Notes under the pieces: model-generated
Told to the model about the DNA's origin: nothing
The model's input: the letters and a program-made list of their open reading frames with translations, nothing else
Databases searched by the model: none
DNA from: Acidilutibacter cellobiosedens
GTDB lineage: Bacteria; Bacillota; Clostridia; Tissierellales; Acidilutibacteraceae
Length of the DNA: 64,000 nucleotides
Direction: 5' to 3'
NCBI RefSeq assembly: GCF_004103715.1
Contig: NZ_CP035282.1
Coordinates: 1,788,673-1,852,672, forward strand
Program-made: the position numbers and the translations under genes
Shown: positions 46,702 through 55,733 of the stretch, piece after piece
Layout: every line of letters starts with the position of its first letter
How positions within the stretch are numbered: the first letter of the stretch is position 1

Positions 46702-47823
46702 ATGTTTGGGAAAATTTTTTCAAAGGAATTAAAACAACAATTTAGAAGTTTTACTATTGTCATATTAATAGTATCTGCATTTCTATTTTACTATACTCAA
46801 TTTATCGGTGATTTGAAGCAGTGGTGGATAAAACCCATTCCACTCAGGACCGATACTGAAGTAATTTTGGAGAAAAGAGAAAAAGGGTTTGCAATAGATA
46901 ACAAAGATGTTGAGAAAGCCGTATACGAAAGTATGAAAGCCGATTATGAATCAGGATATACTTTAAGGATAAGAGGAATAAGCAGGATATATGAGAAAAT
47001 AAATAATAGTCAGAAACAAGTTTTGAAAGAAGCTATAGATGAAATTGAGAACAAGTCTCTCAGTATTTCTTATAACGAATTTGAAAAAATTATGAAGTCT
47101 GTAGACAATGCCTTGGGAGGAAATACATCCTATAGTGAAAAATATTACTTATCTATTTTTGCTGTCCAAGGTCCCTATGAATCGGAAATGAAAAGATATA
47201 ATAAAATTCTTAAAGAAGATAGAGTTACCAATGCTTATGCAAGACTTTTTGCGGATTATATGGGTGTGGGTGTAGGTTTTTTCGTGGTTTTTATTACGGC
47301 ATTTACTTTTATTAAGGATAGAAGATATAGTGTAAATGAATTTATATATACAAGTCAAGTTTCTTCTTTTGAATATGTGGGAGGAAAATATTTGGCAGAT
47401 GTACTGATATCTTTCTTTATAGTGTTATTGGCGGCAGGCCATGCTACCTTTATGTTTTACGAATTTTCAAAATTAAACGGAGATCCCATATCCTACGGGG
47501 CATTTTTCAAATATACGGCTTTGTGGATTTTACCTACTATTATGTTTGTGTCATCCTTAAGCTATGTATCTCAGCTTATCTTTGACAATGGTATTATACC
47601 TATAATAATACAGTTTATACTTTGGATATATAGTATAAACATGGACAACAAATTCAATAAATATATAATCAGATTTAACAGGATAGTCCCTTATTCTGAG
47701 TTTAAAACCTTTGAAAACAGTATATTTATAAACCGAATTTTCTTTACACTATTGTCAATACTTTTGTTTTTTATAGCAGTAAAGCTGTGGGATAAAAAAA
47801 GAGTTGACAATTTCAGTAGATGA
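46702..47823 (+). CDS. ABC-2-type permease with large extracytoplasmic loop
   Basis: 373 residues. One hydrophobic segment near residues 17-37 is followed by an about 140-residue hydrophilic stretch and then five or so helices (about 185-370). It opens MFGKIFSKELKQQFRSF, like ABC-2 permeases. It is four bases downstream of the degenerate ATPase, so the two are probably a pair. The hydrophilic stretch probably lies outside the membrane. Substrate unknown. Confidence 0.8.
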   Translation: MFGKIFSKELKQQFRSFTIVILIVSAFLFYYTQFIGDLKQWWIKPIPLRTDTEVILEKREKGFAIDNKDVEKAVYESMKADYESGYTLRIRGISRIYEKINNSQKQVLKEAIDEIENKSLSISYNEFEKIMKSVDNALGGNTSYSEKYYLSIFAVQGPYESEMKRYNKILKEDRVTNAYARLFADYMGVGVGFFVVFITAFTFIKDRRYSVNEFIYTSQVSSFEYVGGKYLADVLISFFIVLLAAGHATFMFYEFSKLNGDPISYGAFFKYTALWILPTIMFVSSLSYVSQLIFDNGIIPIIIQFILWIYSINMDNKFNKYIIRFNRIVPYSEFKTFENSIFINRIFFTLLSILLFFIAVKLWDKKRVDNFSR

Positions 47824-47872
47824 TTATAGAATAGTATTAAATAATAGAATGAATATGTAGGAGGTTCATTAT

Positions 47873-48250
47873 ATGAGACTCAGCAATTCCGAGCTAAATG
47901 TTATGGAAGTAATCTGGAATGAAAAGTATATAAACGAAAGAAATGAAATACAGGCCCTGGAAGTAGCAAAGGTATTGGAAAAAGAATTAGGGTGGAAAAG
48001 AAATACTACTTATACTGTTTTAAAGAAGCTGATCGATAAAGGGGCTATAGAAAGGTATTATCCAAACTATACCATTAAACCATTGGTATCTAAAGAAGAA
48101 ATTGCAATAACTGAAACAGAGAGATTAATTGACGGCATATTTAAAGGTTCTGCAATAAATTATCTATCAACATTTTTGAGCACAAAAAAATTATCTTCGA
48201 AGGATATAGAAGAGATTAAAAAGATGTTTGACAAATTGGATAAAGCTTAA
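47873..48250 (+). CDS. blaI: BlaI/MecI family transcriptional repressor
   Basis: Winged-helix repressor cleaved when its partner M56 peptidase senses a signal. The 125-residue protein has the family opening LSNSELNVMEVIWNE and the recognition helix region GWKRNTTYTVLKKLIDKGAIER (about 42-63). C-terminal helices for dimerisation follow. The ATG at 47873 follows AGGAGG. The M56 gene starts 20 bases later. In known systems the pair controls beta-lactamase or stress genes; here the likely targets are the neighbouring peptidase genes. I saw no clear TACA...TGTA operator. Confidence 0.88.
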   Translation: MRLSNSELNVMEVIWNEKYINERNEIQALEVAKVLEKELGWKRNTTYTVLKKLIDKGAIERYYPNYTIKPLVSKEEIAITETERLIDGIFKGSAINYLSTFLSTKKLSSKDIEEIKKMFDKLDKA

Positions 48251-48270
48251 AACGGTTTGGAAGTGAAATT

Positions 48271-49560
48271 ATGTATATTATCGAAAGAGGTCTTATAGCG
48301 GGGATATTCATTGCTGTTATTGTATTATTAAGAAAATTCTTAATTTATAGAGCGCCTAAATATACTGTTATGGTTCTATGGGTAATCATTATTCTCCGAT
48401 TGATAACGCCGTTTTATATTCAACCGGACTTTAAAATTCCAGAGAAGGATTTTTTAAAAAACAGTACTGGGTCCATTTTGCCCAGATTGAATTTATACAT
48501 ATATAATTTCGAAGATAATTTCAACTTTAGGTTTCCGAGATTATATCAATATATAACCATATTGATTATAGGCATTTATGTAATTCTTCATATACATTGG
48601 CAAATAAAAAGATTAAGGCGATCAACGAAAGTTGACTACAGTGAAGAAATTAAATATTGGATGGGAAGCGATCTTTCAAAAAGGAAGATAGTGATACTAA
48701 AAAATGATGATATTAGGACTCCAATTACTTATGGGGTTTTCAAACCAAAAATAATATTTCCGGAAAACGTTTTAAATAATGACAATATAAACTTAAAATA
48801 CATTTTGGAACATGAGTTTATACATATAAAGAGATTTGATCAAATTTGGAAAATAGTTATAAATATAATAATATGCATATACTGGTTTAACCCTCTGATT
48901 TGGGTTATGTATAAGTATATCAACAGAGACTTGGAAATTACATGTGATAAGGAAATTTTGGACAAGTTGGGATATAAAATAAAAAAAGAATATATTGAAA
49001 CGATATTATTTCTATCCCAAAAAGAGAATGATTTTAAAGATTTTGCATCGGGTTTTGGTATTCATCCGACGAGGGAAAGAGTAAAGGCTATCGTGGAATA
49101 TAAAAAGTCAAGAGTTTTATCACGGATCATAAGTGTAATAACGGTATTATTCTTCATGCTTTCTTTTGTTAAATCAGAAGGATACGGAAAAATTCCGAAA
49201 ACCATAGAAAACTATACCGAAAAGGATGATGGTGATTTAATACAGCATAGTATGTCTGAACACGATATTTTGGATTCCTATGACAATGAAAGCTATTCCT
49301 TTAAAATGAATTCCCTCACGACCGGAGACTATAATCAATTCAGAACCGAGATACACAGCACCTCATCGCCAGGAGATAAGAAGGAGTACAAGCTCGTTAT
49401 TACAGAAGGAGGAGAGGAAATATACAGCAAAATATATCGGAACGACATCAATATAACTACCATAAACGCAAAGCATGGAAAGAAATATAAAATTACGATA
49501 TTAAATATGGCAGATACGATATTCACTTATGATATAGAGATAACAAGGAAAAGAAAATAA
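48271..49560 (+). CDS. M56 (BlaR1/MecR1-like) membrane metallopeptidase sensor
   Basis: 429 residues. It has four membrane helices (about 5-25, 31-50, 90-108, 195-212) and a zinc motif HEFIH at residues 181-185 with the DREITC-like RDLEITCDKEIL. A further helix is near 290. The extracytoplasmic C-terminal region (about 300-429) is not the penicillin-binding sensor of BlaR1, so the ligand differs from beta-lactams. It pairs with blaI upstream. Confidence 0.88.
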   Translation: MYIIERGLIAGIFIAVIVLLRKFLIYRAPKYTVMVLWVIIILRLITPFYIQPDFKIPEKDFLKNSTGSILPRLNLYIYNFEDNFNFRFPRLYQYITILIIGIYVILHIHWQIKRLRRSTKVDYSEEIKYWMGSDLSKRKIVILKNDDIRTPITYGVFKPKIIFPENVLNNDNINLKYILEHEFIHIKRFDQIWKIVINIIICIYWFNPLIWVMYKYINRDLEITCDKEILDKLGYKIKKEYIETILFLSQKENDFKDFASGFGIHPTRERVKAIVEYKKSRVLSRIISVITVLFFMLSFVKSEGYGKIPKTIENYTEKDDGDLIQHSMSEHDILDSYDNESYSFKMNSLTTGDYNQFRTEIHSTSSPGDKKEYKLVITEGGEEIYSKIYRNDINITTINAKHGKKYKITILNMADTIFTYDIEITRKRK

Positions 49561-49576
49561 AAAGAGCTTTTTATTT
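49555..49576 (+). terminator. AT-rich palindrome at the end of the M56 gene
   Basis: AAATAAAAAG and CTTTTTATTT flank AG and overlap the stop codon. Weak as a terminator, but it marks the end of the blaI-M56 operon. Confidence 0.4.
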
Positions 49577-49591
49577 AATGCCATATGCTGA
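49577..49591 (+). repeat. Left 15-base inverted repeat around the small secreted gene
   Basis: AATGCCATATGCTGA. Its exact reverse complement is at 50023-50037, enclosing a 461-base unit that contains only the small secreted protein gene. Confidence 0.8.
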
Positions 49592-49653
49592 GTACATCAA
49601 AGGGTAATAGAGACTTAAGATAACAATAGAAAGAATAATAAAAGGGGAGTAAT

Positions 49654-49986
49654 ATGATGAAAAAATATATATCTGTTTTTTTAGTTGTGTTGTTAATGTT
49701 TGCAATATTTGTTCCAGTATTTGCAGACACAGATGATAGTCAAATAGAAGGTCAAGAAGAAATCATGTCACCAATATGTCCTGAATGTGGAAGAGGGAGT
49801 TTTCTAAAATATGATACAGTTGAAAGAGGTCAAGAAACAGAAACTGAAGATTGCTATTATGAAGGTTGTATAGTGACCAAAACATATCAACTATATGAAG
49901 ATTATTACAGATGTACGTATTGTGGACATACTGATAGTGCTGAGCGAAGAACACTGATTTCTACAAGGCATTCAATAAATCATTAA
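49654..49986 (+). CDS. Small secreted Cys-rich (zinc-ribbon-like) protein
   Basis: 110 residues with a signal peptide (MMKKYISVFLVVLLMFAIFVPVFA, cleavage likely after the FA near residue 24). The mature part has CPEC (42-45), CYYEGC (67-72) and CTYC (89-92), and ends RHSINH. The four CxxC cysteines fit a zinc ribbon. Residues about 63-110 are homologous to the C-terminal tail of the M28 protein at 52,015, which has lost the second CxxC. The ATG at 49654 follows GGGGAG. A second ATG is the next codon. Function unknown; possible peptide signal, metal protein or peptidase substrate. Confidence 0.8.
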   Translation: MMKKYISVFLVVLLMFAIFVPVFADTDDSQIEGQEEIMSPICPECGRGSFLKYDTVERGQETETEDCYYEGCIVTKTYQLYEDYYRCTYCGHTDSAERRTLISTRHSINH

Positions 49987-50022
49987 TAAATTTAACCTTA
50001 TCATATTTAATTAATTAAAATA

Positions 50023-50037
50023 TCAGCATATGGCATT
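50023..50037 (+). repeat. Right 15-base inverted repeat around the small secreted gene
   Basis: TCAGCATATGGCATT, exact reverse complement of 49577-49591. It is followed by TTTTTTTAT and the leader of the first M28 gene. Confidence 0.8.
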
Positions 50038-50074
50038 TTTTTATATTATACCTAAAGATAAAGGAGGAGAAAAA

Positions 50075-52018
50075 ATGAATAGAAAAAATATCAAAAAAGT
50101 CATATTTTTGTTAATCATACTTCTTTTACTGACAGGCTGTGCTAAAGAAACATTAAAGCCTGATTTTTCAACGGTAAAAAGTACTTTATATGCATTGGAA
50201 GACATCGAATACAGGGGAATTAATACAAAGGGAAACTATGAATTTACGGATAATCTAAAAAAATATTTAAAAAACCTGGAAAGCGATAATCTGAAGATGT
50301 ATACTCAGGAATTTACGGTGAAAATGGGGGAGAATCCAAAACTCATCATATCCGACGAGGACAGCGGTATTTCTTTTGATATGGATAATGCCAAATTTAC
50401 CTCCTTAAATACAGAAAAGATGAAAATACATAATGCTGTGGTTACTGATGATTTAAATGAGATTAAAAATAACAAGGAAGAAGACTATATATATTTAATA
50501 AGGGATATTAAAAATTTAGGCAAAAGCCAGTATTATGCCAATATCGTTGCAACTATCGCTTTAAGCAAAGCTGAAAATGATGATATCTTTCCTATGGTAG
50601 AAGACGGGATTCCCGGACTTCTTGTAGATGAACAAACTTTAAAAAAAGCAGAAAAATTCAACAATAAGAGTGCAGAAATATCATTAGAAGCGGATATAAA
50701 GGATGTCAAATTGGAAAATGTCTATATGATATATGGGAAAAATGAAAATAAGGATGCCTTGGTATTGAGTGCTCATTTTGATTCAATAGGGAAGAGTGAA
50801 GTAAAATATTCTAAGGGGATACTCGACAACGGAAGCGGAGTAGCCGTGGTATTGGACAGCCTCCGCAGGACAATCAATGAAAAGCTGAATACGGATAAGG
50901 ATATAGTCTTTGCATTTTTTAATGCCGAGGAAGGACGGCTTTTGGGAAGTAAAGAATTCAGTACCTTGATGGATCAAAAATATAGTAATGTAATAGATAT
51001 AAATTTCGACTGTCTCGGAGAAAAGGGAACCGATACTATATACTACGGGATGTCCGACAGCATATCCGAAGATTTGGTAAAGAAAAATGTAGAAGAGGTT
51101 TTTTCGGATAAATACCCTGTTGAAAAATATGATTATTATCCGTCGGACCATAGAAATTTTGCAAACTATATTTACATATATAATATGAAATATCCGGACT
51201 CCGTTATTATTCATACATCAAAAGATAATATAGATATTATGGACATAAATAAATTGGAGGATATTTCAAAAAAATGCTTTGATTTTGTCAGACAGATATC
51301 TCAAGTCAAGACGAACGAATTGATGACGAAAAATGTCCAAACATCGGTTCATAAAGAAGTTACATATATGAATTCATTAAATTTTGGAGAATATGTTTTT
51401 TATGAATACAAAGATGAACATACGGATAAGATTGATTTTTACATTCAGGATAAGTATAAAATGACTGTAAACAGCTTATCTGATATAGATGAAAATTCCT
51501 TGAGAAATATGGAGGTTGAGGATGGAAGTTATAGCCTATATATAGATTTTGACTTACCGGAGATACCTTATGATGGAAAAAAGTTAGACAAAGTAGAAAA
51601 TTATTTTGACGAAACTCCGAGCTTTAAAGAGCTATACAATAAGTTTCCTATAAAAAGAGTTTCCATTTTATGTTATAAAAATAATGACCTTGACCAGCAC
51701 CAATACGGTTTTTACTTCCAGAAGTATGATTCCGAGACTAAAAAGGCCATAGGGGACTATTATGACAAGAACTTTGAAAGTATGGATAATTTAGTTAAAA
51801 AGAAAAATGAAGAAAGAAATATATATATAGGGAATGAACAAAACGGAAACAGGTATATAAAAAGTATAAGAACTACTTTTTCAGAAGGAGAATACTACTA
51901 TGTATGTACATTTGATTTGTTTGATGATGAACTGTCCAAGTTATCCGATGAAGAACTGATGAAATTAAATTCAAAATATATAAATGATGTATATAAGATG
52001 GTGAATAAGTTAAAATGA
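50075..52018 (+). CDS. M28 family lipoprotein peptidase (first tandem copy)
   Basis: 647-residue exported zinc peptidase. The signal peptide ends in the lipobox LTGC (about 19-22), so it is anchored to the outer membrane face. The zinc-ligand motifs of M28 are visible: AHFDS (233-237), LDNGSG, NAEEG, NFDCLG and SDHRNF. The last about 260 residues form a further domain I do not recognise. The ATG at 50075 follows AAAGGAGGAG. The N-terminal about 140 residues nearly match the next gene. Its substrate may be a peptide exported by the upstream ABC system. Confidence 0.88.
   Translation: MNRKNIKKVIFLLIILLLLTGCAKETLKPDFSTVKSTLYALEDIEYRGINTKGNYEFTDNLKKYLKNLESDNLKMYTQEFTVKMGENPKLIISDEDSGISFDMDNAKFTSLNTEKMKIHNAVVTDDLNEIKNNKEEDYIYLIRDIKNLGKSQYYANIVATIALSKAENDDIFPMVEDGIPGLLVDEQTLKKAEKFNNKSAEISLEADIKDVKLENVYMIYGKNENKDALVLSAHFDSIGKSEVKYSKGILDNGSGVAVVLDSLRRTINEKLNTDKDIVFAFFNAEEGRLLGSKEFSTLMDQKYSNVIDINFDCLGEKGTDTIYYGMSDSISEDLVKKNVEEVFSDKYPVEKYDYYPSDHRNFANYIYIYNMKYPDSVIIHTSKDNIDIMDINKLEDISKKCFDFVRQISQVKTNELMTKNVQTSVHKEVTYMNSLNFGEYVFYEYKDEHTDKIDFYIQDKYKMTVNSLSDIDENSLRNMEVEDGSYSLYIDFDLPEIPYDGKKLDKVENYFDETPSFKELYNKFPIKRVSILCYKNNDLDQHQYGFYFQKYDSETKKAIGDYYDKNFESMDNLVKKKNEERNIYIGNEQNGNRYIKSIRTTFSEGEYYYVCTFDLFDDELSKLSDEELMKLNSKYINDVYKMVNKLK
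50141..50558 (+). repeat. Near-identical segment, first M28 copy
   Basis: 418 bases with very few differences from 52099-52516 (constant offset of 1,958). Similarity falls sharply outside the segment, suggesting recent duplication or gene conversion. Confidence 0.85.
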
Positions 52019-54135
52019 TTAAAAGAGAAAAAATGGTAAGAAAAAATATAAAAAAAATAATATTATTGTCAGCCGCCCTTCTTTTATTAATGGGGTGTGC
52101 CAAAGAAACATTAAAGCCTGATTTTTCAACGGTAAAAAGTACTTTATATGCGTTAGAAGATATCGAATACAGGGGAATTAATGCAAAGGGAAACTATGAA
52201 TTTACGGATAATCTGAAAAAATATTTGAGAAGCCTGGAAAGCGATAATCTGAAGATGTATACCCAGGAATTTACGGTGAAGATGGGGGAAAATCCGAAAC
52301 TCATCATATCCGACGAGGACAGCGGTATTTCTTTTGATATGGATAATGCCAAATTTACCTCTTTAAATACAGAAAAGATGAAAATACATAATGCTGTGGT
52401 TACTGATGATTTAAATGAGATTAAAAATAACAAGGAAGAAGACTATATATATTTAATAAGTGATATTAAAAATTTAGGCAAAAGCCAGTATTATGCCAAT
52501 ATCGTTGCAACTATCGTTTTAGGTGGGGCTGAAAATGACGGTATACCTCCTTTAGTAAAGGAAGATGCTATGAGACTGCGTGTAGATGAACAAAGTTTTA
52601 AAAAAGCAGAAAAATTCAGCAATAAGAGTGTCGAGATATCATTAGAAGCGGATATAAAGGATGTCAAATTGGAAAATGTTTATATGATATATGGGAAAAA
52701 TGAAAATAAGGATGCCTTGGTATTGAGTGCTCATTTTGATTCAATAGGAAAGAGTGAAGGAAAGTATTCAAAAGGTATACTCGACAACGGAAGCGGAGTA
52801 GCCGTTGTATTGGACAGCCTCCATAGGACAATCGATGAAAAGATAAATACGGATAAGGATATAGTCTTTGCGTTCCTTAATGCTGAAGAAGAAGGACTTT
52901 CGGGAAGCAAAGAATTCAGTACCTTGATGAATTTAAAATACAATAATGTAATAGATATAAATTTCGATTGTATTGGAGAAAAGGGGACTGATACCGTATA
53001 CTACGGAATGTCGAACAGCATATCAGAGGATTTAATAAAGAAGAATATGAATAATATCTTTGGGGATAAGTATTCCCTTAAAGAAGACAATCAGTATCTT
53101 TCAGACCATGTTAATTTTACAAATTATATTTATATATATAATATGGACTATGAGAAAACATTATATCCCAATACATCAAAGGATAATGCAGATGCCGTAG
53201 ATATGGACAAATTGGAGGATATCTCGAATATGTCCTTTGATTTTATCAAGCAAATTGCTCGGACCAAAACAGATAAATTGTTGAATGGAAACGTACAAAC
53301 ATCGGTGAATAAGATGACTACATATATGAATTCTTTGGATTTCGGAGAATATGTTTTTTATGAGCTCAGTAACGAACACCCGGAACAAATTAATTTTTAT
53401 GTTCAGAATCAATACAGGACGACTGTAAGCAGCTTGTCCGATTTGGATGAAAGTTTTTGCGGAAGTATGGAAATTGAGGATGGAACTTATAACTTAAATA
53501 TGGACTTCGATCTTCCCGGAAAGCCTTACAGAGGAGAAACGTTGGATAAAGCAATAAACTATTTCAGAAGAAAACCAACCTTTAAAGAACTGTACGATAA
53601 ATTTCCCATAGGAGGCTTTGGTATTCTATGCTATAAAAATAATGATCCTTCTGACATTCAGTATAGTTTTTATATCAATAAGTATGATTCCGAGACTAAA
53701 AAGGCCATAGGAGATTATTATGAAAAGGATTTTGAGAACATGACCAATTTGGTGAAAAAAAAGGACGGAGAAAGAAATATCTATATAGGGGAGGAACAAA
53801 ACGGAAATGAGAATATAAAGGTTATAAATACCACTTTTTCAAAGGGAGAATACTACTATGTATGTAAACTCAGGCTGTTTGACAGTGAACTGTCTAAATT
53901 GTCTGATGATGAACTGATAAACTTAAATTCAAGATATGTAGACGATGCATGTAGAGTTACAGACAGAACCGTTTTAGTAGATTGGTATACGGAGACCGAA
54001 GATTGTTATTATGTGGGCTGCATAATAAGTAAAGTATATTATAAGTATGAAGATCGCTACAGAAATTCGGATTCCGAAAATGATGTTAATATTCGAGTAG
54101 AATTAGTCAATACCATGCACTCTATAAAGCATTAA
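52015..54135 (+). CDS. M28 family lipoprotein peptidase (second tandem copy) with extra C-terminal tail
   Basis: 706 residues from the ATG overlapping the previous stop (ATGA). The ATG at 52033 aligns better with the start of the first copy. The lipobox is LMGC. Zinc-ligand motifs are AHFDS, LDNGSG, NAEEE, NFDCIG and SDHVNF. Residues about 655-706 extend beyond the first copy and match the small secreted protein at 49,654 (ETEDCYY-GC near 660-669 and HSI-H at the end). The CTYC pair of that protein is replaced by NSDSEN. This looks like a fusion of a peptidase with that domain. Confidence 0.87.
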   Translation: MIKREKMVRKNIKKIILLSAALLLLMGCAKETLKPDFSTVKSTLYALEDIEYRGINAKGNYEFTDNLKKYLRSLESDNLKMYTQEFTVKMGENPKLIISDEDSGISFDMDNAKFTSLNTEKMKIHNAVVTDDLNEIKNNKEEDYIYLISDIKNLGKSQYYANIVATIVLGGAENDGIPPLVKEDAMRLRVDEQSFKKAEKFSNKSVEISLEADIKDVKLENVYMIYGKNENKDALVLSAHFDSIGKSEGKYSKGILDNGSGVAVVLDSLHRTIDEKINTDKDIVFAFLNAEEEGLSGSKEFSTLMNLKYNNVIDINFDCIGEKGTDTVYYGMSNSISEDLIKKNMNNIFGDKYSLKEDNQYLSDHVNFTNYIYIYNMDYEKTLYPNTSKDNADAVDMDKLEDISNMSFDFIKQIARTKTDKLLNGNVQTSVNKMTTYMNSLDFGEYVFYELSNEHPEQINFYVQNQYRTTVSSLSDLDESFCGSMEIEDGTYNLNMDFDLPGKPYRGETLDKAINYFRRKPTFKELYDKFPIGGFGILCYKNNDPSDIQYSFYINKYDSETKKAIGDYYEKDFENMTNLVKKKDGERNIYIGEEQNGNENIKVINTTFSKGEYYYVCKLRLFDSELSKLSDDELINLNSRYVDDACRVTDRTVLVDWYTETEDCYYVGCIISKVYYKYEDRYRNSDSENDVNIRVELVNTMHSIKH
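52099..52516 (+). repeat. Near-identical segment, second M28 copy
   Basis: Partner of 50141-50558. Within it, only a few residues differ (for example T/A and K/R changes), whereas later parts of the two proteins differ at a much larger fraction of positions. Confidence 0.85.
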
Positions 54136-54180
54136 AAAATTCATATTTGATTTTCCCTTAATATAAGTAGAAATAATAAT

Positions 54181-54209
54181 CAGGATACTATCGTGTATAT
54201 AGTATCCTG
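54181..54209. terminator. Bidirectional terminator between M28 and lysine transporter genes
   Basis: CAGGATACTAT (54181-54191) pairs with ATAGTATCCTG (54199-54209). AT-rich tracts lie on both sides and the flanking genes converge here. Confidence 0.8.
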
Positions 54210-54215
54210 ATTTGA

Positions 54216-54950
54216 TTATTGTACTGCAAGCTTTAAGAATTCTCTGGTTCGTTTTTTTACCGGATTGCTAAAGATCTGTTCTGAACTTCCTTCTTCTTCA
54301 ATGATACCTTTATCCATAAAGACTACCCGATCCGAAACATCCTTTGCAAATTTCATTTCATGAGTTACTATAATCATCGTAAGTCCGGTCTGAGCAAGTT
54401 TTTTTATAATTTTCAGAACTTCTTCCACCATTTCTGGGTCAAGAGCTGATGTGGGTTCATCAAACAGCATAATATCCGGTTCCATAGAGAGAGCTCTTGC
54501 AATAGCTACTCTCTGTTTTTGACCTCCGGATAATTGCTTTGGCCTTGCATTAATATATTTATCCATTTCAACTGTTTTCAGATATTTCATAGCTGTTTTT
54601 TTAGCTTCTTCCTTTGAACGCTTCAACACTTTTATTTGTCCTAAGGTACAATTATCTAATATGTTGTAATTATTAAATAAATTGAACTGCTGAAAAACCA
54701 TGCCTAAATTTGTTCTGTATCCGTATATGTCATGAATGTCATCTAAAATATTTCTGCCCTTATATATGATTTTTCCTCCGTTCGGTTTTTCCAAAAGATT
54801 GACACAGCGAAGGAGCGTTGATTTACCTGATCCGGAAGAACCTATGATACAAATTACTTCTCCTTCATTTACGGAAAAATTAATATCTTTTAGTATTTCG
54901 TGGGTTCCGAATGATTTGTTTAAATGCTGAATATCAATAATTTTCTTCAT
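54216..54950 (-). CDS. Lysine ABC transporter ATP-binding protein (GlnQ family)
   Basis: 244-residue polar-amino-acid importer ATPase. Motifs: Walker [10 protein letters not shown] (about 36-44), Q-loop MVFQQFNLF, signature [15 protein letters not shown], Walker [15 protein letters not shown] and VTHEM. On its own it could serve any polar amino acid. The lysine riboswitch at 56,706-56,891 in front of the operon makes lysine the likely substrate. It is the last gene of the - strand operon. Confidence 0.93.
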   Translation of the reverse strand: MKKIIDIQHLNKSFGTHEILKDINFSVNEGEVICIIGSSGSGKSTLLRCVNLLEKPNGGKIIYKGRNILDDIHDIYGYRTNLGMVFQQFNLFNNYNILDNCTLGQIKVLKRSKEEAKKTAMKYLKTVEMDKYINARPKQLSGGQKQRVAIARALSMEPDIMLFDEPTSALDPEMVEEVLKIIKKLAQTGLTMIIVTHEMKFAKDVSDRVVFMDKGIIEEEGSSEQIFSNPVKKRTREFLKLAVQ

Positions 54951-54985
54951 ATAGTCCTCATCCCTTCTAAATTACTTAAAAATTT

Positions 54986-55720
54986 TTAGAAATTCCTGTT
55001 TACATTTGCGGTATATATAGAATAGTTTTCGGGACCATCCAATTTCTTTTCAACAAAATATAAGATTCGTGTTACTGTAAAGGTCATTATAAAATAAAGG
55101 ATACATGCAACGAAAAATGATTCGAAGTATCTGAAGTTATTGCCTGAAATTGATTTCGTCTGAAAATATAATTCCGATACGGAAATCACATTGAGTACGG
55201 ACGTATCCTTTATATTTATTACAAATTCGTTACCGATTGACGGCAAAATATTTCGTATTCCCTGGGGCAATACTATATTCCACATGGTTTGAATATGATT
55301 CATTCCTATAGAACGGGCTGCATCAGACTGACCTTCATCAACAGAAACGATGCCTCCGCGGATAATTTCCGCCATGTATGCTCCGGTGTTAACGGAAACA
55401 ATAATAATTGCTGCATACAACTTATTAATATCTATATCAAAGGCCAAAGCAGAACCGTAATATATAACCATTGCCTGTACGATCATGGGTGTTCCCCTGA
55501 ATAACTCTACGTACATAAAAAGAACAGCATCAATAATTTTAAGAAAAACTTTCTTTATTCCTCTTTCAGGAAGCGGAATGGTACGAATAATTCCTACCAA
55601 TAAGCCTATTATGAAACCTATAACAGTACCTATTGTGGAAATAAAAAGAGTCATTCCTGCTCCGCGAAGGAACATAGGCCAGTTTTCCGAGACAATCCTT
55701 ATTATCCATTCTAAACTCAT
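54986..55720 (-). CDS. Lysine ABC transporter permease
   Basis: 244-residue HEQRO/HisM-type inner-membrane permease with five or so helices. The conserved EAA loop shows ARSIGMNHIQTMWNIVLPQGIRNILPSIGNEF (about 135-165). Other family motifs are FRGTPMIVQAM and AYMAEIIRGGI. It lies 13 bases downstream of the binding protein and 35 upstream of the ATPase gene in the same operon. Confidence 0.92.
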   Translation of the reverse strand: MSLEWIIRIVSENWPMFLRGAGMTLFISTIGTVIGFIIGLLVGIIRTIPLPERGIKKVFLKIIDAVLFMYVELFRGTPMIVQAMVIYYGSALAFDIDINKLYAAIIIVSVNTGAYMAEIIRGGIVSVDEGQSDAARSIGMNHIQTMWNIVLPQGIRNILPSIGNEFVINIKDTSVLNVISVSELYFQTKSISGNNFRYFESFFVACILYFIMTFTVTRILYFVEKKLDGPENYSIYTANVNRNF

Positions 55721-55733
55721 TTTTTTTCACCTC

